Source of the DNA: Paenibacillus sp. N3.4
Lineage (GTDB): Bacteria; Bacillota; Bacilli; Paenibacillales; NBRC-103111
Direction: 5' to 3'
Assembly: GCF_008017805.1 (NCBI RefSeq)
Contig: NZ_VRTT01000051.1
Coordinates: 1-53,565 of the forward strand
DNA: 53,565 nt
Positions 47,452 to 53,565 of this stretch are shown piece by piece (positions within the stretch are counted from its first letter, which is position 1; each line of letters begins with the position of its first letter). The notes beneath the pieces are model-generated. The model was not told where the DNA came from. It did no database searches and saw only the letters and a list, made by a program, of their open reading frames with translations. The position numbers and the translations under genes were made by a program.

Positions 47452-48180
47452 TTAAGGCTGAATCCCCCAGACAAGAGTGCCGTTCTGGAAGAGAGTCACT
47501 TTGTCCCAGTTAGCATAAGACGTCTTTGACCCATCGAACGAGTAGTCGTTTAATTGGTTAAAGTTCGACCAATCCGTTTTGGACATCCGGAGCTGGATAT
47601 CGCCGGACTGTCCGCCTGCCGGAATCGAACCTGCTCCTGAGGTAAAGCTGAGCTCGACATACGTGTCCGTATTGATGCCGGTGGCGCTGACGAACGTTAT
47701 TTGGATATTAGTGCCGCCGACCTGCGCCCAATCGATCCATGAGTTCATCGCTTGAGTGCCATCTTTCGTAAAGTAGTAACGGATTCTGAGGTCACTTAGA
47801 TTAACGGCGGTTGAAGCGTTATTCATGATATTGAAATGAGGCTTGATTTGGTTGTCATTGACGTTCGTGTCCGCTGCTCGGTATTGCACCGCCAGATTGC
47901 TCGTAGGCGGTGTTCCCTGCGGAATCGCGCTCGCTTGCGCGGAATTCAGGCTTTCTCCCGCGCTGTTCACTGCGCTTGCGACGTAATAGTATGTCGTGCC
48001 GTTGGTCAAGCCAGTGTTCGTGTAGCTCGTTCCGCTTACTCCAGTCGCCACCGTCGTATACGGCCCGCCGTTTGAGGTTGCGCGTTTGACGTTGTAGCTC
48101 GTCGCACCGGTCGAAGCTGTCCAGCTCAGCGCGATTTGCGTGTTGCCAGCCGTCGCCGTCAGGCCGGTCGGAGAGGCCGG
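47452..48180 (-). repeat. Fn3-CBM3 coding repeat, copy in the GH6 gene
   Basis: About 730 bp encoding the Fn3 and CBM3 modules. Nearly identical at the DNA level, including many silent positions, to 49677-50405 in the neighbouring GH5 gene. Confidence 0.9.
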
Positions 48181-49602
48181 AACCGTCGGATTGTTGCCGC
48201 TGCCGGGAATTGCCGGATAGGCATTCTGTACGAGCTGTACGAACTGGTTGTGGAACCAGTGACCCGATAACGGAGCATCGGGCAATGCGCCCGTTGGCGA
48301 GCCATTTTGGTTTGTGTAAGTCGGATCACACATTCTGTCAAAACCCTTGCCCTCATTATTTGGAATGAATGAGCTCGAGCCATCCGACTCGCCTGGCGGC
48401 TTCACCCACACGAACGCGTCCAAGTGCGATGCAGGGTATCCCGCAGGCGCTACCGTTGGCGGTTGACCCATACCTGCACCGGAAGGGTTGCACCAATTTC
48501 CACGGTGGAAACGTTTGTCGATACGACCGGAATTGGCATAGTCGTTAACGTTTGTGCCGCTAGCTCCGGTAGGCCGGCCCGGTCCGCCCCACCCGTTGCG
48601 CGAGGTGTCGACCAGGAAGCCAATGCTGGCCGGCCAGCCATTCGCCACGAAATCGGAGTATAACGCCGCTGTAAAGTCCGCCTCATCGAAGTACGGATTC
48701 CACTGATAGTAATTCGCGGACCTTAGCTGCTGCCCGCTGATTGTCAAGTTCGGATCAGTCAGGAAGGGCTCCTCTAATGGAGTGGTGTTCGCCGTGTCGG
48801 TGATGAAGCCGTCGACGCTTGCCAGCCCAGTCGTAGTTCCCGTTACCACATTGGTAAAGAGGTCAATAGTAGATTGACGATTAGAATCCCAGCCAAGCCA
48901 GCCGGAGTGACCGATATCCATGTAGGTGTATACGTTAGGGATTGCATGGAGCTTATTCAGTGCATATTGAGTGGCATCCCTGTAGATGTTAGTGGAGTTC
49001 GCCTGTGCACACCTCGGATCACTCAAGTTCGTAACGAGGTTCGGCAATGAGTCTGGTTCGATCACCGTTACAATCCGGATGTTCTGGTATTTCGGGTCGG
49101 AGAACACACTGGCGATTGCGTCGATATATTGTGTCTTGTACGTCTGCAGACCCGCTTGAGTTAGCGGAAGCTCTCCGTTCGATGCCAAAGCATGGCAGTC
49201 TCGACCTGGCATGTCATAAATGACAAACGTTGCAGAGATTGGTGTGATGTTGTTCTTTTGCGCTAGAACAGCATCCATAGTCTCTGACAGGCTCTTGCGG
49301 CCTCCGTTCGCTGCACCGCCTTGAATCGCCGCGATACGGTCGAGCCATACGGCTGTCGGGTACGATTTGACCGTCTGCATCTTTGCAATCAGTGTGTTGT
49401 CGCTAACCTGAGCGATCGACGTATCGACCAACGCAGCGTAGTCGGGGCTCACATATGCCGTCGCACCAAGGAACGGGTTATCAACGTGCGCTTCAGCTGC
49501 AAAACTGTTGTTGCTTCCCAAAGGTATGACAAAGGTTATAACCAATGTGAAGATCATGATAAGCATGGAGGTGCTTTTAGTTTTAAGTAAAGCAAATGTC
49601 AT
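47452..49602 (-). CDS. Secreted cellulase, GH6 with Fn3 and CBM3
   Basis: 716 residues. Signal peptide 1-35 (ends FAA). The GH6 catalytic domain (about 40-470) has DMPGRDCHALASNGEL and TVIEPDSLPNLV, which carry the two conserved catalytic Asp residues, and the C-terminal FVWVKPPGESDG, with candidate loop-forming residues of a cellobiohydrolase-like tunnel. Then an Fn3 domain (about 478-565) and a cellulose-binding CBM3 (about 570-716). AAAGGAG precedes the ATG. It lies 74 nt behind the GH5 gene on the same strand, so the two are probably co-transcribed. Exo- or endo-action cannot be settled by eye. Confidence 0.92.
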   Translation of the reverse strand: MTFALLKTKSTSMLIMIFTLVITFVIPLGSNNSFAAEAHVDNPFLGATAYVSPDYAALVDTSIAQVSDNTLIAKMQTVKSYPTAVWLDRIAAIQGGAANGGRKSLSETMDAVLAQKNNITPISATFVIYDMPGRDCHALASNGELPLTQAGLQTYKTQYIDAIASVFSDPKYQNIRIVTVIEPDSLPNLVTNLSDPRCAQANSTNIYRDATQYALNKLHAIPNVYTYMDIGHSGWLGWDSNRQSTIDLFTNVVTGTTTGLASVDGFITDTANTTPLEEPFLTDPNLTISGQQLRSANYYQWNPYFDEADFTAALYSDFVANGWPASIGFLVDTSRNGWGGPGRPTGASGTNVNDYANSGRIDKRFHRGNWCNPSGAGMGQPPTVAPAGYPASHLDAFVWVKPPGESDGSSSFIPNNEGKGFDRMCDPTYTNQNGSPTGALPDAPLSGHWFHNQFVQLVQNAYPAIPGSGNNPTVPASPTGLTATAGNTQIALSWTASTGATSYNVKRATSNGGPYTTVATGVSGTSYTNTGLTNGTTYYYVASAVNSAGESLNSAQASAIPQGTPPTSNLAVQYRAADTNVNDNQIKPHFNIMNNASTAVNLSDLRIRYYFTKDGTQAMNSWIDWAQVGGTNIQITFVSATGINTDTYVELSFTSGAGSIPAGGQSGDIQLRMSKTDWSNFNQLNDYSFDGSKTSYANWDKVTLFQNGTLVWGIQP

Positions 49603-49676
49603 TGTTTCAGCTCCTTTGTATTCGCTCGAGTTCTACTAACCGATATTCTGTCCGTCCGCGGTATGTGGATAATGGT

Positions 49677-50405
49677 TTAAGGTTGAATCCCCCAAACAAG
49701 AGTACCGTTCTGGAAGAGCGTCACTTTGTCCCAGTTCGTAAACGAGGTCTTCGACCCATCAAACGAGTAGTCGTTCGATTCGTTAAAGTTCGACCAATCG
49801 GTTTTGGACATCCGGAGCTGGATATCGCCGGATTGTCCGCCTGCCGGAATCGAACCGGCTCCTGAGGTAAAGCTAAGCTCGACATATGTGTCCGTATTGA
49901 TCCCAGTGGCGCTGACGAACGTTATTTGGATATTAGTGCCTCCGATCTGCGCCCAATCGATCCATGCGTTCATCGCTTGAGTGCCATCTTTCGTAAAGTA
50001 GTAACGGATTCTGAGGTCGCTTAAATTAACGGCGGTTGTACCGTTATTCTTGATGTTGAAATGAGGTTTGATCTGGTTGTCATTGACGTTCGTGTCCGCT
50101 GCTCGGTACTGCACGGCCAAATTGCCCGTAGTCGTCGTTCCCTGCGGCGTCACGCCCACTTGTGCGGAGTTCGGGCTTTCTCCCGCACTGTTCACTGCGC
50201 TTACAACGTAATAGTATGTCGTGCCGTTGGCCAAGCCGGTGTTCGTGTAGCTCGTTCCGCTTACCCCAGTCGCCACCGTCGTATACGGCCCGCCGCTTGT
50301 AGTCGCGCGTTTGATGCTGTAGCTCGTCGTACTAGTCGAAGATGTCCAACTCAGCGCAACTTGCGTGTTGCCTGCCGTCGCCGTCAGGTCGGTCGGAGCC
50401 GCCAG
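49677..50405 (-). repeat. Fn3-CBM3 coding repeat, copy in the GH5 gene
   Basis: Second copy of the Fn3-CBM3 module pair, aligned from the stop codon to the start of the TATAGNTQ linker segment. Similarity ends at the boundary with each catalytic domain. Confidence 0.9.
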
Positions 50406-51548
50406 CACGGGAATTGTGTCTATCAGGCGGTTAAGCATATCTTGTTTCGGTTGATTCCAGGTGTTCCAATCATCCAGCAGCAGTCCGCCGGTATCGCCGC
50501 TATTGGGATTAATGCACCAATACGCCCAATATAAGTCGTTTACTTTAAGATAATCAACCAACGCATTTTGCCATTTGCCTTCCGTGGACGTCGTATCGAC
50601 GCTTCGGCCGCCGAATTCACCGATGAGAATCGGTGCAATGTTGTTTTTGTGAATATATCCCCAGTACGTATCCCAAATATTTGACATGTTGTTAGGGAAT
50701 GTCGGTTCAGAGAACCAAGGTTGACTGGCTACTCCCGGACCGTAATCGTGGGGAGAATATACGATGCGATTTGGGACATTCAAGCGTACTGGATCATTCT
50801 GCACACCTTTCAGGTTGCCGCCCCACCAGTAATTGCTAGTTTGACCCTGGACATTAGAAGACACGCCTTCGACAATAATAAGCCAATTGGAATTAACGCT
50901 TAGTATAGCATTGCCGGCACGTTCGGCGGCCAAACGCCAGTCCCGAGCCGAATCTCCGCAGCCCCAACAAGCATTTCCGTGAGGCTCGTTATGCAAATCT
51001 GCCCCGATTACCGTATCGTTGCCCAAATAACGCTGTGCAAGCATCTTCCAATCGTCCACCCAGGTCGTTTCTGAAACTGTCGAAGTATACCAAAGCTCCG
51101 ATTGTTCTGCGGATGTCGGGCGATGACGGTCCAAGAACACCTTCATGTTCCTTGCGCCCGCTTTTTCAATCAGTTTGTCGAGAATCTGTATAGGCATCAA
51201 CCCCTGAAGATCGGGGTTTTTCGTAAAATCGATATTGTTAGGCATCTTACTTGGCAGAAGCATCTCATTGGTGTAAGGGATACGTAGCAGATTGTACCCT
51301 TTGCTCTTCATTTGATCGAGTAAGCTGTCCATCGAACGAGTCCACAATCCGTGCGGCGTGAAGTTGGACGTCTCAAATCCAAACCAGCTAACGCCGTTAA
51401 ATTTGGCTGTGTTGCCGCCAGAATCCACAATCCGGTTGCCGTTGGTATGATAATAATTCGGACCGTCCGCGGATACCTGGGATCCAGAAACTAGTGTACC
51501 TACAATAAGGGAAAAAACTAGCGCGAATCTCCATAGTTTCACTTTCAT
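49677..51548 (-). CDS. Secreted endoglucanase, GH5 (A1-like) with Fn3 and CBM3
   Basis: 623 residues. Signal peptide 1-28 (ends VSA). The GH5 barrel (about 30-380) has LHNEPHG (acid/base Glu) and LIGEFGGR (nucleophile Glu) and resembles the GH5_1 Bacillus/Clostridium cellulases rather than the GH5_2 enzyme at 28468. Fn3 (about 385-470) and CBM3 (about 475-623) follow. The start lies behind GAGAGG and overlaps by ATGA with a 26-codon upstream frame. First gene of a two-gene cellulase operon with the GH6 gene. Confidence 0.92.
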   Translation of the reverse strand: MKVKLWRFALVFSLIVGTLVSGSQVSADGPNYYHTNGNRIVDSGGNTAKFNGVSWFGFETSNFTPHGLWTRSMDSLLDQMKSKGYNLLRIPYTNEMLLPSKMPNNIDFTKNPDLQGLMPIQILDKLIEKAGARNMKVFLDRHRPTSAEQSELWYTSTVSETTWVDDWKMLAQRYLGNDTVIGADLHNEPHGNACWGCGDSARDWRLAAERAGNAILSVNSNWLIIVEGVSSNVQGQTSNYWWGGNLKGVQNDPVRLNVPNRIVYSPHDYGPGVASQPWFSEPTFPNNMSNIWDTYWGYIHKNNIAPILIGEFGGRSVDTTSTEGKWQNALVDYLKVNDLYWAYWCINPNSGDTGGLLLDDWNTWNQPKQDMLNRLIDTIPVLAAPTDLTATAGNTQVALSWTSSTSTTSYSIKRATTSGGPYTTVATGVSGTSYTNTGLANGTTYYYVVSAVNSAGESPNSAQVGVTPQGTTTTGNLAVQYRAADTNVNDNQIKPHFNIKNNGTTAVNLSDLRIRYYFTKDGTQAMNAWIDWAQIGGTNIQITFVSATGINTDTYVELSFTSGAGSIPAGGQSGDIQLRMSKTDWSNFNESNDYSFDGSKTSFTNWDKVTLFQNGTLVWGIQP

Positions 51549-51625
51549 CTGTTCCCAACCTCTCTATCTAATAATAGGATCAAGCGAATTCCGCAGGCTC
51601 TACATTTGCATCGCCTCCTTTTCAT
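51545..51625 (-). CDS. Possible 26-residue leader peptide coupled to the GH5 gene
   Basis: ATG at 51625 (minus) opens a Cys/Arg-rich frame starting MKRRRCKCRACGIRL whose TGA overlaps the GH5 start codon as ATGA. GGAGGTGAT lies about 16 nt upstream, rather far for a ribosome binding site. It could be a translated leader that couples to the cellulase, or chance. Confidence 0.3.
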   Translation of the reverse strand: MKRRRCKCRACGIRLILLLDREVGNR

Positions 51626-52159
51626 CCGAAATGTTCCTTTTATCACCTCCTTTCAATCGGAATGGCAAAACAAACATGAGCCTGTCGCTATGCCGTAATA
51701 TCCGTTGCACGTAAATACGTCCTTATCTTCTTTTACGTATAAAATGAATAAGCTCTCTTTTGGATAGAGTGGAATGGATTGGATTGTTCAATGACGACTT
51801 CAAAAACTAATCGAATCGGGTGAGCAGAGTTGGAAGTAGAAGAAGGTGATGTTACGAATTGGAGTATCATTAATTTGAGCTTGAGATCATTATAGGAAAG
51901 ATTGATCTGCTAACGCTATAATTTTGGTTACCATAGTAGCACTTTTATAACATAATAACCCTTTTGGAATTAAAGAAGTGTCATTAACGCGCTTAAGCCA
52001 ACGAAACCAAAAGGATGACGGTGTTTTGTTTTACCAAGGCCAAGCGCTTCGTTGGAATGTACTTGTTGAATAAAATACATGACCTATGCAGTTCGTGGTA
52101 ATCCCTGGTAAATAGTTGGTTTTGGCACAGCCCAAAAAAGCATTAAATAATGCGGTTGC
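51626..52159. other. Gene-poor region upstream of the GH5-GH6 operon
   Basis: About 530 bp without a credible gene. It must hold the minus-strand promoter of the cellulase operon; a TACGTAAA/TTTACGTA-type inverted arrangement occurs near 51713-51740, but no sure -35/-10 pair or copy of the box A/B/C motif was found. CCAACGAA and TTCGTTGG form a widely spaced inverted repeat around 51999-52057. Confidence 0.5.
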
Positions 52160-52532
52160 CAAAATAATCGAATAAGTTTTAAGGGGTTTCATCCGTATAT
52201 TGACGCTTCTGATTATGAGCCATTTACTTTTGAAGGGAATGGAAATCTTACGCTGTATAACAAAATGGATCGTCAGTTATCATGTGAGCTTAATAGGATC
52301 GAAAGCCTATTTTGATGACGACTCTATCAAATGAATAAATTGGTGTTGTATTGGAATCCTGAAGATTAAATATATGATGAATCTCTATATATATCGACCG
52401 AAAATAAGAGAATCCACAGAATTTATTGGTACTTATTTTTTAATTTTTGCAGGTCCAGGATGGAAAATACATGGATGTAATGGCGATGTAGAAGCTTCAA
52501 TAAAGGTGGAATACATATATGTTGCTGACTAG
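52160..52532 (+). pseudogene. Decayed coding remnant, unknown family
   Basis: Two gene-like stretches follow each other in different frames. The first (to TGA at 52313-52315) reads FHPYIDASDYEPFTFEGNG and onwards. The second (ATG 52374 to TAG 52532, 52 codons) reads IRESTEFIGTYFLIFAGPGW and onwards. Both have protein-like composition in an otherwise AT-rich region but no ribosome binding sites. They may be parts of one broken gene; I do not recognise it. Confidence 0.3.
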
Positions 52533-52559
52533 TATGTTCCATTGGATCGGTTTGGAATG

Positions 52560-52610
52560 CAAATAAAAGACCTTCGTTTTCCACTAGTTGAAGTGGATGC
52601 GAAGGTCTTT
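52560..52610 (-). terminator. Rho-independent terminator of the nitroreductase gene
   Basis: AAAGACCTTCG pairs with CGAAGGTCTTT, with an inner CCACT/AGTGG stem; on the minus strand it runs into TTTTATTT. It lies 10 bp after the nitroreductase stop. Confidence 0.85.
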
Positions 52611-52619
52611 GGCATGTTC

Positions 52620-53282
52620 TTATTCTTGTGGCATTTCATTGAAGAATGTTACATCCTCAATTGGCAGTCGTGTTGTAGGACGACCTGGATTAGCAGCCTT
52701 GCCGATGGCTACTAGCATAACCGGAACATAACGATCTGAAATACCAAAAGCTTCGATGAACTTTCCTTTGTCGTAGCCTCCCATTGGGACCGTATCATAG
52801 CCTTTGGCACGAGCGATATTCATGAGTTGCATAGCTACTAATCCACAATCGGTAAAGACGATTTGGCGAATGATTTCTGGCGGAAGGCTTGCATGCATGT
52901 TGGTATAGCGTTCAATAAAGGAAGCGGCTGTTTGCTCTGGCATGAAACCTGCATCGACTGCTTGACCATAAATCTTCTGGACCTCTTTGATATTTTCCAA
53001 ATCCCCAAGAATGGCGATGACAGCTGAAGCTTCGACCACTTGCTGTTGGTTAAACGCAATTGGAAGCAGCTTTTGCTGCAGTTCCGTTGAATCGATAACA
53101 AGAAAGCGCCATGGCTGCATGTTGGCGGATGAAGGAGCCAGCGTAGCTTGTTGCAATATTTCGGTCAATTCCTCCTGTGAAATCTTGACTGCGGGATCAT
53201 AGTTGCGGACTGAGCGACGTTCTCGAATAGTATCGAAAAAAAGTTCTTGTTCTAACAGCTGGGTTGTTTGTGAATCGGACAT
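52620..53282 (-). CDS. Nitroreductase family protein
   Basis: FMN-dependent NAD(P)H oxidoreductase of 220 residues. Family features: RERRSVRNYDP (phosphate-binding Arg residues near the N-terminus), ATLAPSSANMQPWRFLVI, LVAMQLMNIARAKGYDTVPMGGYD and a VPVMLVAIGKAAN end. Start ATG behind GAGAGGAAG. Monocistronic, with its own terminator; unrelated to the cellulase genes. Confidence 0.92.
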   Translation of the reverse strand: MSDSQTTQLLEQELFFDTIRERRSVRNYDPAVKISQEELTEILQQATLAPSSANMQPWRFLVIDSTELQQKLLPIAFNQQQVVEASAVIAILGDLENIKEVQKIYGQAVDAGFMPEQTAASFIERYTNMHASLPPEIIRQIVFTDCGLVAMQLMNIARAKGYDTVPMGGYDKGKFIEAFGISDRYVPVMLVAIGKAANPGRPTTRLPIEDVTFFNEMPQE

Positions 53283-53565
53283 GGTTTTCTCTTCCTCTCT
53301 TTATAAAACTAACTTCATCTTAAAGTATGACATTAGTGTGAGTGTCAAGAAGAAATGTTTCAGCGAAACCTCAAATTAAACGCCTAACAGGCAGGACTTG
53401 CAAAATATAGGATGAAAGGTTAGATTAAATTTACATATTTATTTATGTTATATATACCCGGCATTAAATAATTCATAAAAAGAACTCTTCAGACTCGGAG
53501 GGTTCTTACATTTTTATCCATGTGTTTGCGGGTGGTGTCAGCTACGCTGGTATTACCCCCCATAG
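53283..53565. other. Upstream region of the nitroreductase gene to the window end
   Basis: Non-coding as far as visible. It must contain the minus-strand nitroreductase promoter; no clear operator or RNA element was recognised. Confidence 0.5.

Noticed and set aside
1..53565. CRISPR arrays, tRNA or rRNA genes, prophage
   Set aside because: No regularly spaced short repeats, no tRNA-like cloverleaf with a TTCGANNC arm, no rRNA or phage structural genes were noticed.

Overview
The window reads as chromosomal DNA of a Paenibacillus-like, low-to-moderate GC Gram-positive plant-polysaccharide degrader. Pointers are strong AGGAGG-type ribosome binding sites, four CUT1/Lpl-type sugar ABC importers without ATPase genes (the usual arrangement when a shared MsmX-like ATPase is used), YesM/YesN-type two-component pairs, and secreted modular cellulases (GH5, GH9, GH6) with CBM3, CBM13, Fn3, cohesin and dockerin modules. 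Assignments come from motif reading by eye; no database search was run.

Layout: (1) 72-3431, end of a sugar/phosphoester ABC operon: two permeases, a Cof-like HAD phosphatase and a PhnP-like metallo-hydrolase. (2) 3856-7175, a large secreted beta-helix protein with Fn3, discoidin, cohesin and dockerin modules, followed by a scar of an HD-GYP remnant fused to a 171-bp duplicate of the metallo-hydrolase 3' end. (3) 8159-15431, an Lpl-type importer (two permeases, lipoprotein) with its own sensor kinase and AraC-type regulator. (4) 15675-20904, a GntR/FadR-type regulator, an importer and a ManD/RspA-type sugar acid dehydratase, flanked by two matching operator palindromes. (5) 28156-21133 on the minus strand, a sensor kinase, AraC-type regulator, two permeases and a lipoprotein, diverging from a GH5-CBM13 cellulase (28468) and a GH9 cellulase (30209). 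A shared promoter motif precedes the importer, the GH5 gene and the GH9 gene. (6) 32609-47155, a gene cluster that looks biosynthetic. (7) 51548-47452 on the minus strand, GH5-Fn3-CBM3 and GH6-Fn3-CBM3 cellulases in tandem, then a gene-poor stretch and a nitroreductase.

The most interesting part is region 6. It combines a BtrK-like PLP decarboxylase, a BtrJ-like ATP-grasp ligase, two acyl carrier proteins (BtrI-like role), a BtrH-like transferase, an AMP-dependent acyl ligase, an 898-residue protein with a Cys-nucleophile alpha/beta-hydrolase core, a nucleotidyltransferase, a thymidylate-kinase-like P-loop kinase, a membrane-anchored 5'-nucleotidase and a three-gene ABC-2 exporter. It resembles the aminoacyl-ACP half of butirosin side-chain biosynthesis but lacks the monooxygenase, the gamma-glutamyl cyclotransferase and all aminoglycoside core genes. 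I infer an undescribed, exported small molecule carrying an amino-acyl group derived from glutamate or a similar amino acid, possibly masked inside the cell by nucleotidylation or phosphorylation and unmasked outside.

A strong technical signal runs through the window. At least ten genes are each broken by one missing base, always in the same direction, and many of the breaks fall in short homopolymers. This looks like base-calling undercalls in the assembly rather than gene decay, so I annotate these loci as whole genes with the break noted.
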